Shown here one piece after another: positions 7,945-16,723 of a DNA stretch of 26,265 bases. Origin of the DNA: Gemmatimonadota bacterium (GTDB lineage: Bacteria; Latescibacterota; UBA2968; UBA8231); NCBI GenBank assembly GCA_002712305.1, contig PATE01000024.1, positions 1 to 26,265 of the forward strand, in the 5' to 3' direction. Every line of letters begins with the position of its first letter. Within the stretch, counting starts at the first letter, position 1. The notes below the pieces were generated by a model. It was not told the origin of the DNA, ran no database searches, and saw only the letters and a list, made by a program, of their open reading frames with translations. Both the position numbers and the translations under genes were made by a program.

Positions 7945-8787
7945 TCAGATATCGATGAATCCCTGTGTTGCATCCGGGCGGACGGCGGCATCGAGGATGC
8001 GCCGGATCGATAGAGATTCATCCCGTGCAACGTTGGGCACGCCGGTCCGAAACAGTTCGAGAAAGGCGCAAGCCGTGGCGCTAAAGATAGGTCCTGAGTC
8101 CACGGTCACATGACGTGTCGACTCGCCTGTGGAAATCGAGGCGGCAAAAGGTGTGGTAGATCCGTCCGTGTGCACGTGCACGACGCCCGTGGCGCCATGG
8201 GCCCACTCCAGCAACAGGCGATCGCGGTTGGGCGTGTCTCCCCAGCGCATCAGCCGCGTCACGTCGGCGCCCAGACAGCTGACCATCATCTCCACGGGAT
8301 GGATGGCATATTCGTCGAAGGAGCTGCCGCCACCCCAACACACCATGTGATGAACACGGTCCCGCGCTTCATCTACGACTTGCTGAACCTCGGTGTAGCG
8401 CAATGCCGAGGTCGTCTGCACGGCGAGGTTGTGATCATCGGCCAGGCTGAAGATCGCCTCGGCCGTGTTCAGATCAGGTGCGAAGGTTTTGTCCACGTAC
8501 GTCGACTTGCCGTAGGGAAAGACCTGTTGGCACAGCGTCAGATGCGTATCCGGTGTGGACGGCGCGAGGATGGCATAGTGATCGACACCGGCGTCGAGCT
8601 CGTCCACCGTGTCAAACCAGGGCACGTCATTCGCCACGGCCCAGGCCTGACTTTGTTTGGTCTGCAGGGCGGTGCAGCCGGCGACGGTGAACCCGAGGTC
8701 AGCCAACTCGCCCCGCAAGAGTTTCAGGTAGACGTCGGCGTGGAAGTTATCGAGGCAGTCGTCGACGAAACCGATCCGACGTGTCAT
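7945..8787 (-). CDS. Short Gfo/Idh/MocA-like protein lacking the usual glycine loop
   Basis: From the ATG at 8787 (ribosome binding site AGGAACCC) this is 280 residues. It aligns with Gfo/Idh/MocA oxidoreductases: a Rossmann-like N-terminus, YAILAPSTPDTH (71-82), TYVDKTFAPD (96-105, equivalent to the EKP motif, K100) and YAIHPVEMM (160-168, H163 as possible catalytic His). However, the first strand reads RIGFVDDCLDNFHADVY instead of GxGxxG, and the C-terminal sheet domain is short. Some distant members of this superfamily carry a similar D-rich start followed by HA, so it may be a recognised divergent branch. It could bind NAD differently or be a partner subunit of the adjacent full-length oxidoreductase, whose stop lies only seven bases upstream. 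Function is not certain. Confidence 0.82.
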   Translation of the reverse strand: MTRRIGFVDDCLDNFHADVYLKLLRGELADLGFTVAGCTALQTKQSQAWAVANDVPWFDTVDELDAGVDHYAILAPSTPDTHLTLCQQVFPYGKSTYVDKTFAPDLNTAEAIFSLADDHNLAVQTTSALRYTEVQQVVDEARDRVHHMVCWGGGSSFDEYAIHPVEMMVSCLGADVTRLMRWGDTPNRDRLLLEWAHGATGVVHVHTDGSTTPFAASISTGESTRHVTVDSGPIFSATACAFLELFRTGVPNVARDESLSIRRILDAAVRPDATQGFIDI

Positions 8788-8794
8788 TGGGTTC

Positions 8795-10012
8795 CTAGTT
8801 CTGACCAACAAGTCGAACGTTGACGAAACGGCTCTTCTCGGCCGACTCCTTTGCTGCCAGACAAGCATAGACGGACTGTAGTCCTGTCTCGATCGGTGTT
8901 CGTGAATCGGCGCCGTGGTCAACGAGGGCGATGAAGTCGCGAGCCAATTCCAGGTCTCCGCCGAAATGGCTGGCACCCCCTGACGCCTTTTCGACGGCGG
9001 AAAAGGGCGCATGGTGACGCACACGCTTCAGTTCGTCGGTGTACCAGTCGAAGGCGACGCTGCCCAGATAACCAGAGACATTCGCGCCACGAGTGCCGGC
9101 ATCTCGGCGGGCATAGAAGACCTGGGTATAGACGCCTTGACTGCCGTCGGCGAATTCCAGCACCGCGCTCGATGCATCCTCGTTGAGCCGATGTCCTTCC
9201 CCGCAGTCGACACTGAACAGACACAGATGATCACTGGTGGTGCCACCCGAGCTGTTTCGACGGCGATTCTGTGGACTCTCCAGGCAGTCTGCCACTTCAT
9301 CGCAGACCGAGCACCGATGCCCCGACGGTTTGTCTCCGCCGTAGACGTGACCACGCGTTGCTGTAGCGGCGACGCGCACGATGGGCTGACCCATCAGATA
9401 CATGAGATAGTCGAAGTCGTGGGTCGCTTTCTGCAGGAAGAGCCCGTGTGTGACGTCGTAGTCGCGATAGGCGGCCTCCCAGTACGTCGTTCCATAGGGG
9501 ACGTAGTTGGTTGCAGCCACGTGCACGGGATCTCCCACAGCGCCTTCGTCGATATACTGCCGCGCCAGTTCACACAAGGGAGACACGCGCAGAGGAAAAC
9601 TGACGACGGCTCTGCACTGTGACCCGTCGAACGCGGCTTCCAGCGCTTTTGCCTGGCGCATGTCGACGGCCACGGGCTTTTCCAGAAACAGTGGTAGATT
9701 ATACTGGGCCGCACGAATGGCGAGGGGAGTGTGGAGGTTGCAACGGGTGCCGATGGCCAACGCATCGAGCTGGCCCTGTTTCACCATCTGGTCGATATCG
9801 CGGTAGAATGTCACATCGTCAGCGATGCCGCCCCCTGCCTTGGCCCATCCTCGGCCCGGGGCTGCTGAATCGATGCGTGAGCGTACCCCGGCCTCGTCGG
9901 GATCGACGATCCCTGTCACCTGCAAATCGGCAGCGAGCTCGCGGAAGACACCCTGGATCAAGCCACTGATGCGACCCCCGTAACCGACCACGCCGAGTCG
10001 GATTCCACTCAT
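8795..10012 (-). CDS. Gfo/Idh/MocA-family oxidoreductase with cysteine cluster
   Basis: A 405-residue NAD(P)-dependent oxidoreductase. The N-terminal Rossmann domain begins IRLGVVGYGGRISG (4-17), continues through LAIGTRCNLH and FLEKPVAVD (109-117, K112), and the second domain holds LQKATHDFDYLMYLMG (193-208) with the conserved H198. Members oxidise or epimerise sugars, inositols or their acids. A Cys-rich insertion follows: C234-x2-C237-x5-C243, with C264 and C270 further on, which might bind a metal. The ATG at 10012 is preceded by AAGGGGTGAGGA. It lies 32 bases after the enolase-superfamily gene and just before the short Gfo-like gene, so the three probably share a transcript and a substrate. 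The exact sugar cannot be read. Confidence 0.9.
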   Translation of the reverse strand: MSGIRLGVVGYGGRISGLIQGVFRELAADLQVTGIVDPDEAGVRSRIDSAAPGRGWAKAGGGIADDVTFYRDIDQMVKQGQLDALAIGTRCNLHTPLAIRAAQYNLPLFLEKPVAVDMRQAKALEAAFDGSQCRAVVSFPLRVSPLCELARQYIDEGAVGDPVHVAATNYVPYGTTYWEAAYRDYDVTHGLFLQKATHDFDYLMYLMGQPIVRVAATATRGHVYGGDKPSGHRCSVCDEVADCLESPQNRRRNSSGGTTSDHLCLFSVDCGEGHRLNEDASSAVLEFADGSQGVYTQVFYARRDAGTRGANVSGYLGSVAFDWYTDELKRVRHHAPFSAVEKASGGASHFGGDLELARDFIALVDHGADSRTPIETGLQSVYACLAAKESAEKSRFVNVRLVGQN

Positions 10013-10044
10013 TCCTCACCCCTTCTGTGTTTGGCTTGTCGTGG

Positions 10045-11157
10045 TCAACGCCAGATCTCTGCGTCCGCCTCATTGGCGGGCATCATCGAGCGGAGGACCT
10101 GCTCGTTCAGTTCGGCACCCAACCCTGGTGCCTCGGTGAGCACCACGTGACCGGCTTCGATGAAGGGACCATCCTTGTCGAGGATTTCTTCCATGCCCTC
10201 ATCTCGGAATCGATGGTACTCCAGAGCCAGGAAGTTGGGGACACTGGCGCAGGTGTGGGCGTCGGCGAGAGTGCTCAAGGGTCCCGAATTGTTGTGGGGA
10301 GCGAAGGGGACGTAATAGATCTCGGCCATGTTGGCGATCTTGCGGCACTCAGATAATCCGCCACACTTGGAGATGTCGGGCATGATGATATCGGCCGCCT
10401 GCTTCTCCAGCAGCTCACGGAATCCATATCGCAGATAGAGATTCTCGCCCACACAGATCGGTGTATTGCTCGCCGCCTTCACCTTGGCCAGGGCGTCGAT
10501 GTTTTCCGGCGGGACCGGTTCTTCCAGCCACATGAGATCGAGCTCTTCCAGAGCCACGGCGATCTTCTGCCCAGCCACGGCGTCATAACGTCCGTGCAAG
10601 TCGATCCCAAGATCCATGTGAGGACCGATTGCTTCGCGGATCTCGAACGCCTCGGATACGATGACCTCCAGTTCGGCGGGATGCACCGTCCAGTTCCAGC
10701 GATCGACCTTCTCCGGCCGATTCGCATCATCCAGATCAAACTTCATCGCCGTGAATCCGGCGGCAGTCACCTTCTGATAGGTTTCGTTATAGTCGCCAGA
10801 AGCGCAATCGACGTAGAGCCTGACCCGATCTCGAAACTTGCCACCCAGCAATCGATAGACGGGCACGCCCTGTGCTTTGCCGGCCAGATCCCAGAGGGCC
10901 ACCTCGATGCCCGTCAGGGCTGACACGGCGTGGCCGGACATGGCGCCACGAAAAATGAACGCTCGACGCACTTTCTCGAAACACATGTCCACGTCTCGGG
11001 GGTCCTCGCCTACCAGAATCGACTTCATGGAATCGACGATGGCTCGCCAACCGGCGCCCTGGTGGGAGAGTTCGCCTGTCCCGTAGAGGCCTTCGTCGGT
11101 GTACACTCGCACATATCCGAAACGGGCCTCGCACGTCTTGATGTCGGTGATCTTCAC
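10045..11157 (-). CDS. Enolase-superfamily (mandelate racemase/galactonate dehydratase-like) enzyme
   Basis: A 370-residue member of the mandelate racemase/muconate lactonizing family. The capping domain is followed by a barrel with AMKFDLDD (137-144, K139), GIDLHGRY (184-191, metal ligand D186), WLEEPVPPEN (210-219, E212), CVGENLYLRYG (235-245, E238), DISKCGG (261-267) and the catalytic-loop APHNNSGP (286-293, H288). The ordering and the third-ligand GEN motif resemble sugar-acid dehydratases such as galactonate dehydratase, which remove water from an aldonic acid to give a 2-keto-3-deoxy acid. Substrate is inferred only. The start is GTG at 11157, with no strong ribosome binding site (GAGA). 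It precedes the two Gfo-type genes and the symporter on the same strand. Confidence 0.92.
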   Translation of the reverse strand: MKITDIKTCEARFGYVRVYTDEGLYGTGELSHQGAGWRAIVDSMKSILVGEDPRDVDMCFEKVRRAFIFRGAMSGHAVSALTGIEVALWDLAGKAQGVPVYRLLGGKFRDRVRLYVDCASGDYNETYQKVTAAGFTAMKFDLDDANRPEKVDRWNWTVHPAELEVIVSEAFEIREAIGPHMDLGIDLHGRYDAVAGQKIAVALEELDLMWLEEPVPPENIDALAKVKAASNTPICVGENLYLRYGFRELLEKQAADIIMPDISKCGGLSECRKIANMAEIYYVPFAPHNNSGPLSTLADAHTCASVPNFLALEYHRFRDEGMEEILDKDGPFIEAGHVVLTEAPGLGAELNEQVLRSMMPANEADAEIWR

Positions 11158-11268
11158 GGTGTCTCGTTTTCGTCAGGGAGGGGGGCTCGGAGACGGGCTG
11201 CTCGATCATGGGGCGGGAATAATAAGTACGAGTCTGAGAGGGGACGCCAATGATGTCTGTCTAGGGGA
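11158..11268 (-). promoter_or_regulatory. Candidate promoter region for the dehydratase-symporter operon
   Basis: This 111-base gap between hrpB and the dehydratase gene is the largest within the minus-strand run and is the likeliest place for the operon promoter. An AT-rich island at 11218-11226 reads TTATTATT on the minus strand and includes TATTAT (11224-11219), five of six bases of the -10 consensus, unusual in this GC-rich DNA. No convincing -35 lies 16-18 bases upstream; TTGGCG is about 20 bases away. Confidence 0.35.
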
Positions 11269-13830
11269 TCAGCGCCACTCGTGTTTTGGATAACGACGCT
11301 TCAGTTCCTTCTTCAACTCCGGATACGTCCGCTTCCAGAATCCTGGCAGATCGTCTGTGACCTGTGCTGGCCTGAAATTCGGCGCCAGGATTTCTAGCAG
11401 TAGCCGGATGCGACCACCGGCGACCCGCGGTGTTTCTGAGACGTCGTACAGGTCCTGAATCTTGGCCCTGCCGCGTGGCGGTTGGCCCGGCCTGTATACG
11501 ATCCGCATGCCATGCCCGGTGGGCAGGCGGATCCGTTCTGGGGCCATTTCTTCGACGAACTGCTGGTCCTCCCAACTGAGGGCGTGACGCAGGTGATCGA
11601 GGATGGGTGCCTGCCGGACGGCGCCCCATCGACTGGCCTCACCCACCGTCTCTGCGATGATGATGGCCAGATCGTCTTCGTCGTACGTCGACAGACTTCG
11701 TTCGGGGAACCACTCCGCCACGCAGCGTGCTCGTGCCAACCATGCGTCCACCGCATCGTCCCAGCGGTCGAATCTGAGCTGCCCGTTAAGGAGCCGGTCG
11801 ACAATCAGCTGCGCCGCCTGCACGGAGTTGGCTGCACGCCGTCGATGCTCGTCCAGCAGCAATGCGCCAAAGCGCTGACCCTGAATCTCGAAGACAGCTC
11901 TTTCCTCCTCATCCCACACCAACTGCGACGATGAGGACACTACCGCTTGTGCTTCCTCCGCAATCCATTCCGACTCGATCGCCGTTGCCAGCGACGCGAT
12001 GGTGTGCACCCCCCCTCCCTCAGCTCGGGAGGCCTCCACTTCCCGCAACTGAACCGCGACCAGCGTCTGCGAATTGCCCACGACACTGTCGCGATCCAGT
12101 GTGACGCGTCGTCGGCCATCCATTTCGCACAGCCGCGTGTCGGGACTTCGGCGCAAGGCGACGTGATCGAGAAAAGCCGCAAGAAGACATCGCGCCAGGA
12201 TCTGATCTTCATCGTGGCCACCACTCGAATTATTCTGAGGATCTGATGGTGGCGCCAGATTCTTCATCCATCGGCGGAACTGGTCCACTGTGCGATTCAC
12301 CTCGCGGCAGGCGCCCGCATTCAGGCCGAGGGTGTCGCAGCGTCGAGAATCGAATCGACTCCGGCGTGCCTGATCCCATGCCGCAGCCCTCGCCGCCAGA
12401 TCCGAGGGCCATCCTGAGTCAGGAATGTTGCGGTATCGACTCGCCAGCGGACGCTGACAGATGTCTCGTTCGGCGACCAGCGCCGCCCAGACACAGCCAC
12501 GTTCGCCCACACCACGTTCGTGGGCCAGCGACAGCATTCGGGCCAGGCGCGGGTGCGCGGGAATGTCGACCATCGCCTGTCCGATGGGGGTCAAACCGTC
12601 CTCAGCATCGAGAGCACCGAGCTGTCGGAGCAGCTCTCGTGCACGATCGAAGCGTTCGACAGGCGGAGGATCGAGCCACCGGAAAGAGGCCTGCTGCGAA
12701 GGATCGATGCCGAAGGCGGCCAGCAACAGCATCGCCTCAGCCAGATCCACACGCTCGATCTCAGGTGCGTCGTGCGGTGGTCTCGCATGGGCCTCGGATT
12801 CAGGCCATAAACGAAGGCAAGTGCCCGGTGCGGTCCGGCCCGCCCGTCCCGCGCGTTGCTGCGCTGAGGCGAGGGAAATGTTCTGGATCAGCAGGGCATT
12901 TACACCACGAGTCGGATCGTAACGGGCGACACGCGCCAGGCCCGAATCGATGACGCAGCCAATGTCGTCGATGGTAATGGACGTCTCGGCGACGTTCGTC
13001 GACACGATCACCTTCCGCCGCTCCCCGGGAGCAACGGCCAGATCCTGTTGATCGGGAGGTAATCCTCCGTAGAGCGGAAACACGTCGAATCCACCCTCTG
13101 ATTGCTTTGCGGTGGACGCAAACGCCTCAAGGCAGCGACGGATTTCGAAACTACCCGGCATGAACACCAGGATGTGTCCAGGCTTGCCGGTTTGCAGCCA
13201 TCGCCTCAGCGCATGCTCGGCACGAACCCACACTGGGGCTTCAGGCCGACCGGGGGCATAGTCGATATCAACGGGAAACGATCGCCCCTGCGCGTGGAGG
13301 GCGGCGCAGTCCAACCATTGGGAAAGGACCTCGGTATCGAGTGTGGCGGACATCACGACGAGACGCAGATCGGGACGTCCTGTGGCCTGCAGGTGTCGAC
13401 AGAGCCCCAGCGACAGATCGGCGGCGATGGTGCGTTCGTGAAACTCGTCGATGACGACGGCGCCGATCCCCGACAATTGAGGGTTGCTGAGCAGGCGGCG
13501 AAGGAACAGGCCCTCTGTGAGAAAGAGAATCTTCGTGTCGGGTCCCTGCCGAGATTCGTGGCGCGTCTGATACCCAACGATCTGTCCCAGCTGTGTGCCC
13601 AGTTCCTGGGCCACGCGCGACGCAACAAGACGTGTGGCCAATCGGCGGGGTTGCAGGACGAGAATCTGTCCATCACCCGCGCAGCCTGCCTCTAGCAGAA
13701 TCTGCGGTACCTGCGTCGTCTTGCCCGAGCCCGTGGGTGCGGACAACACGAGCCTGCCCACGTTGCCCAGTTCGGCGACGACCTTGTCGGCGACCTCGTA
13801 GATCGGCAGTGATCGATCTTGTGGTTGCAT
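11269..13830 (-). CDS. hrpB: ATP-dependent helicase HrpB
   Basis: A DEAH-box RNA helicase of 853 residues, close to the usual HrpB length. It shows Walker A APTGSGKTTQVP (31-42), VLQPRRLATR (58-67), the HrpB-type motif II DEFHER (128-133), VMSATLD (159-165), STNVAETSITI and QRAGRAGRTAPG for motifs V-VI, then the ratchet/HA2-like region and the HrpB-specific C-terminus with FWKRTYPELKKELKRRYPKH. HrpB is widespread; its precise RNA role is not well fixed. The preferred start is ATG 13830, with an adjoining GTG at 13833 as alternative; no strong ribosome binding site is present. It is unrelated in function to the sugar genes downstream and is separated from them by 111 bases. Confidence 0.96.
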   Translation of the reverse strand: MQPQDRSLPIYEVADKVVAELGNVGRLVLSAPTGSGKTTQVPQILLEAGCAGDGQILVLQPRRLATRLVASRVAQELGTQLGQIVGYQTRHESRQGPDTKILFLTEGLFLRRLLSNPQLSGIGAVVIDEFHERTIAADLSLGLCRHLQATGRPDLRLVVMSATLDTEVLSQWLDCAALHAQGRSFPVDIDYAPGRPEAPVWVRAEHALRRWLQTGKPGHILVFMPGSFEIRRCLEAFASTAKQSEGGFDVFPLYGGLPPDQQDLAVAPGERRKVIVSTNVAETSITIDDIGCVIDSGLARVARYDPTRGVNALLIQNISLASAQQRAGRAGRTAPGTCLRLWPESEAHARPPHDAPEIERVDLAEAMLLLAAFGIDPSQQASFRWLDPPPVERFDRARELLRQLGALDAEDGLTPIGQAMVDIPAHPRLARMLSLAHERGVGERGCVWAALVAERDICQRPLASRYRNIPDSGWPSDLAARAAAWDQARRSRFDSRRCDTLGLNAGACREVNRTVDQFRRWMKNLAPPSDPQNNSSGGHDEDQILARCLLAAFLDHVALRRSPDTRLCEMDGRRRVTLDRDSVVGNSQTLVAVQLREVEASRAEGGGVHTIASLATAIESEWIAEEAQAVVSSSSQLVWDEEERAVFEIQGQRFGALLLDEHRRRAANSVQAAQLIVDRLLNGQLRFDRWDDAVDAWLARARCVAEWFPERSLSTYDEDDLAIIIAETVGEASRWGAVRQAPILDHLRHALSWEDQQFVEEMAPERIRLPTGHGMRIVYRPGQPPRGRAKIQDLYDVSETPRVAGGRIRLLLEILAPNFRPAQVTDDLPGFWKRTYPELKKELKRRYPKHEWR

Positions 13831-13925
13831 CACGGGACTTCTACCGTTGGCATGGACAACCCGACCAAATTCGAAGAGGATGAGGCTCTCCGGTCATGAT
13901 CCATCGTGCGATGGCCTTTGGACCC

Positions 13926-13954
13926 TTGCTTGCAAGATGCCTGCCAAGTAGAAT
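13926..13954 (+). promoter_or_regulatory. Candidate sigma70-type promoter of the SMP-30 gene
   Basis: TTGCTT (13926-13931) and TAGAAT (13949-13954) are separated by exactly 17 bases, with the -10 matching five of six consensus positions. A transcript starting near 13961 would have a leader of about 25 bases to the ATG at 13986. The 155-base divergent gap also serves hrpB. This is a visual match only. Confidence 0.45.
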
Positions 13955-13985
13955 CCTTCCTCATGCACAATCAATGGAGATGACG

Positions 13986-14867
13986 ATGAGCACGCCTGTA
14001 ACCCCGGAAGTGATCGTAGAGAAACGTACCATCGTCGGCGAAGGCTCACTCTGGGATGCGGAACAGCAGGTTCTGTATTGGATCGACATCCTCAGTCACG
14101 AGCTCTATGTCTATGATCCGGCAACGGGGGACAACCGAACGATTCCTACGGCGCAGGCCGTGGGCACCGTCGTGAAACGCGCTTCAGGAGGTCTGGTTCT
14201 GGCGCTGCACAATGGGTTCGCCTTTCTCGATCTAGACACAGAAAGGATCACGCCCATCGCCGACCCCGAGCGTGACATCCCTGCCAATCGCTTCAATGAT
14301 GGCAAATGTGATCCGGCGGGTCGTTTCTGGGCAGGAACCATGGAGTTCAATGGGGAGCCCGACGCGGGGGCTCTGTATTGTCTGGACGCAAAGGGCGAGG
14401 TGACGGAGAAACTCAGACCCGTGGCCATCTCCAACGGCATTGTATGGACGGCCGATGCCAAGACGATGTACTACATCTGCACCCGTGCCAACACGGTAAG
14501 AGCCTTCGACTATGACATCGACACCGGCGATATCAGCAATGAACGGGTCGTGGTGACCAACCAGGGCGAAGGGGGATTCGATGGGATGTCGATTGACGCG
14601 GAGGGGAAGCTGTGGGTCGCGGTCTTCGGTGGATGGGCCGTGCGTCGCTACGATCCGGATACGGGCAACTTGCTGCAAGAGGTGAAACTGCCTTTCGAGC
14701 GAGTCACATCCTGCGCTTTCGGTGGCAAGAATCTCGACGAGCTGTATGTCACTTCAGCCGTGGTGGGTCTCGACGATGCGGCGCTGGTCGACCAACCTCA
14801 GGCCGGAAGTCTGGTCAAGATTGATCCGGGTGTGCAGGGCGTGCCTGCCTTCAGCTACGCCGGTTAG
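13986..14867 (+). CDS. SMP-30/gluconolactonase-like lactonase
   Basis: A 293-residue six-bladed propeller of the SMP-30/gluconolaconase/LRE family, which opens sugar lactones with a bound divalent metal. Family positions are present: GEGSLWD (18-24, E19), NRFNDGKCDPAGRFWAGTM (101-119), AISNGIVWTAD (147-157, N150) and GGFDGMSIDAEGKLWVA (196-212, D199), so E19, N150 and D199 make the metal site. Three ATGs in frame (13974, 13980, 13986) crowd the start. The third is chosen because GGAG sits six bases before it. It is a single-gene unit facing minus-strand genes on both sides and ends 13 bases from the convergent monooxygenase gene. It would supply aldonic acids to the neighbouring dehydratases; this link is inference. 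Confidence 0.93.
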   Translation: MSTPVTPEVIVEKRTIVGEGSLWDAEQQVLYWIDILSHELYVYDPATGDNRTIPTAQAVGTVVKRASGGLVLALHNGFAFLDLDTERITPIADPERDIPANRFNDGKCDPAGRFWAGTMEFNGEPDAGALYCLDAKGEVTEKLRPVAISNGIVWTADAKTMYYICTRANTVRAFDYDIDTGDISNERVVVTNQGEGGFDGMSIDAEGKLWVAVFGGWAVRRYDPDTGNLLQEVKLPFERVTSCAFGGKNLDELYVTSAVVGLDDAALVDQPQAGSLVKIDPGVQGVPAFSYAG

Positions 14868-14880
14868 CTTAAGCGCCACT

Positions 14881-15879
14881 TCAGGAGCCGGTGACAAATC
14901 GGTCCCGGACCTCGGCCAGAATCTCCAGGCAGTGTCTGGCTGCGGCTTCGTCGTGAATACGAACATTGACGATCAACTCGTCGGCTCGTGTTGCGTCCAG
15001 GAATCTCGCCAGTGACTCATAGACCGTGTTGGCAGACCCCACAAAGGAGCAGGCCAGTTTCTGCTCCACCGCCGATCTCTCCGGGCCGGACCAGTAGTCT
15101 TCGATATCGTCGATTGGGGCAGGGAGCGGGTCTCTGCAGCCGCGCAGCATGTCGACGGACTGCATCTGCATCGATGTGTAGAGGCGCCGCGCTTCGTCAT
15201 TGGTGTCGGCGGCCACGATGTTGACCCCGATCATGGCGTAGGGGTGATCGAGCTGCTCCGAGGGTTCGAAGTCACTCCGATAGACCGTCAGGGCATCCAT
15301 CAGGTCCGCCGGGGCAAAGTGAGCGGCAAAGGCGTAGGGCAGCCCGAGATGGGCGCTCAACTTGGCGCTGAACAGACTGGATCCGAGCAGCCAGATGGGA
15401 ACCCGCAAGCCGGCGCCCGGGATGGCGCGTACGGGGTATTCTGACGCCTCTTGCTTGAAATACGCCTGCAATTCCAACACATCGCGAGGAAAATCGTGCT
15501 CGGCTCCAAATCGTTCGCGACGCAGGGCGCGGGCGGTCAACTGATCGGTGCCGGGCGCCCGACCCAACCCCAGGTCGATCCTTCCCGGGTAGAGGGTTTC
15601 CAGCGTACCGAATTGTTCGGCGATGACAAGGGGAGGGTGATTGGGGAGCATGATCCCCCCCGATCCCACGCGGATCGTCCGTGTCGCGCCGGCGACGTGA
15701 CCGATCAGAACACTGGTGGCCGCACTGCCCACACCGGCCATGTTGTGGTGTTCGGCGAGCCAGTATCGGTGGTAGTCCAACGCTTCGGCGCACCGGGCCT
15801 GTTCGGCCATGACCGCATAGGCATGGGCCGCATCGGCGCCCTGTCGAATCGGTGCCAGGTCGAGGATGGAGAGACGCAT
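14881..15879 (-). CDS. Luciferase-like (LLM class) flavin-dependent monooxygenase, MsnO8/YhbW type
   Basis: A 332-residue flavin-dependent enzyme of the bacterial luciferase family. It starts [11 protein letters not shown], followed by YWLAEHHNM (39-47), the [20 protein letters not shown] core (71-90), and [13 protein letters not shown] (99-111), all typical of the E. coli YhbW-like group. Members use FMNH2 and O2 on various substrates, mostly unknown. It is the last gene of a six-gene minus-strand run, four bases after the DUF423 gene. It ends 13 bases from the SMP-30 gene with no obvious terminator hairpin between them. Confidence 0.93.
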   Translation of the reverse strand: MRLSILDLAPIRQGADAAHAYAVMAEQARCAEALDYHRYWLAEHHNMAGVGSAATSVLIGHVAGATRTIRVGSGGIMLPNHPPLVIAEQFGTLETLYPGRIDLGLGRAPGTDQLTARALRRERFGAEHDFPRDVLELQAYFKQEASEYPVRAIPGAGLRVPIWLLGSSLFSAKLSAHLGLPYAFAAHFAPADLMDALTVYRSDFEPSEQLDHPYAMIGVNIVAADTNDEARRLYTSMQMQSVDMLRGCRDPLPAPIDDIEDYWSGPERSAVEQKLACSFVGSANTVYESLARFLDATRADELIVNVRIHDEAAARHCLEILAEVRDRFVTGS

Positions 15880-15883
15880 CGCC

Positions 15884-16264
15884 CTATCCCCGCCAGGCGC
15901 TCAGCGCGAGGGTTACCCAGGCACCGATAAACGCGATGCCACCCAAGGGGGTGACGGCACCCAGCCAACGAGTTGAACTCAACACCAACACATAGAGTGA
16001 CCCAGAGAACAGGAGGATGCCCACCAGCATCGCCCATCCCGCGATTCGGGGGCCCGCACTCTCCGGGATGAGATGAGCCACGCCGGCGATCACAAATAGA
16101 CCCAAGGCGTGAATCAGATGATACAGCACGGCCGTCTGCCAGATCTGCAGGTCTGCCGCCTCCACGCGATCTCGTAGAGCGTGCGCACCAAAAGCCCCCA
16201 GCGCGACGGCGGCGGCCATGGCCAGCGCACCCAGGACCACGAACCATCGGGATGTCTCACTCAC
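15884..16264 (-). CDS. DUF423 family membrane protein (YgdD-like)
   Basis: A 126-residue protein with four hydrophobic segments and the DUF423 pattern: [21 protein letters not shown] near the N-terminus, [15 protein letters not shown] in the middle, and [21 protein letters not shown] followed by [12 protein letters not shown] near the end. Length matches the family. Function is unknown; it is an inner-membrane protein. The start is GTG 16264, overlapping the end of the upstream gene by eight bases. Confidence 0.93.
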   Translation of the reverse strand: MSETSRWFVVLGALAMAAAVALGAFGAHALRDRVEAADLQIWQTAVLYHLIHALGLFVIAGVAHLIPESAGPRIAGWAMLVGILLFSGSLYVLVLSSTRWLGAVTPLGGIAFIGAWVTLALSAWRG

Positions 16265-16721
16265 GTGGATCCTCCTGAACCATTGGTAATGGGGTCAGTG
16301 CGCGATGTCGCCGCATGAACTGCGGCAAGTGGCGGGTCTCGAATCGATCGCGGCTCCACCGTCGCCGGTTCAGTCGATGGTGCTGGGAGGGGATCAACAC
16401 GTAGGTGACCGCATCGACTGCGGATGCTGGATCGGGGGGATCGCCCATCAGAACCTGCACGGTCGTGCGTTCATACCACGCGCCCTCGAAGGCATCCAGT
16501 CGGCTCATTGACTCGGCATCCACGTCTCTCCACAACACGCCTTCGGTAGCGCTGGATGAATTTGGCACAAGAGCCGGATAGGACTCGCCGCGCAGGCCGT
16601 ATCGTACATATCCAGCAAGCAGACCGCTCTCGTACTCGAACAGTTTCCCCGCCACCACTTCCATCACCTGCGCAAAGGTGAGGGTGCCGTACGCAAAGAC
16701 ATTCATCGATGCGTCCGTCAC
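16257..16721 (-). CDS. Gamma-glutamylcyclotransferase-like (AIG2/GGACT fold) protein
   Basis: A 154-residue protein with the gamma-glutamylcyclotransferase fold: VFAYGTLT (8-15) forms the substrate loop, YGLRGESYPALVP (41-53) the next strand, and SRLDAFEGAWYERTTV (73-88) carries the catalytic Glu (E79). These enzymes cyclise gamma-glutamyl groups to 5-oxoproline, but many bacterial members have no known substrate. The start is GTG 16721, two bases after the upstream stop. An ATG at 16706 (M6) directly before NVFAYGTL is an equally good alternative. The C-terminus is basic and extends past the core fold. Confidence 0.88.
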   Translation of the reverse strand: MTDASMNVFAYGTLTFAQVMEVVAGKLFEYESGLLAGYVRYGLRGESYPALVPNSSSATEGVLWRDVDAESMSRLDAFEGAWYERTTVQVLMGDPPDPASAVDAVTYVLIPSQHHRLNRRRWSRDRFETRHLPQFMRRHRALTPLPMVQEDPRE

Positions 16722-16723
16722 CT

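Noticed and set aside
11269-13830. HrpB near DNA-processing genes as a possible defence system.
   Set aside because: No nuclease, methylase or other defence partner is nearby, and the protein has the ordinary HrpB C-terminus; it is a common housekeeping-type helicase.
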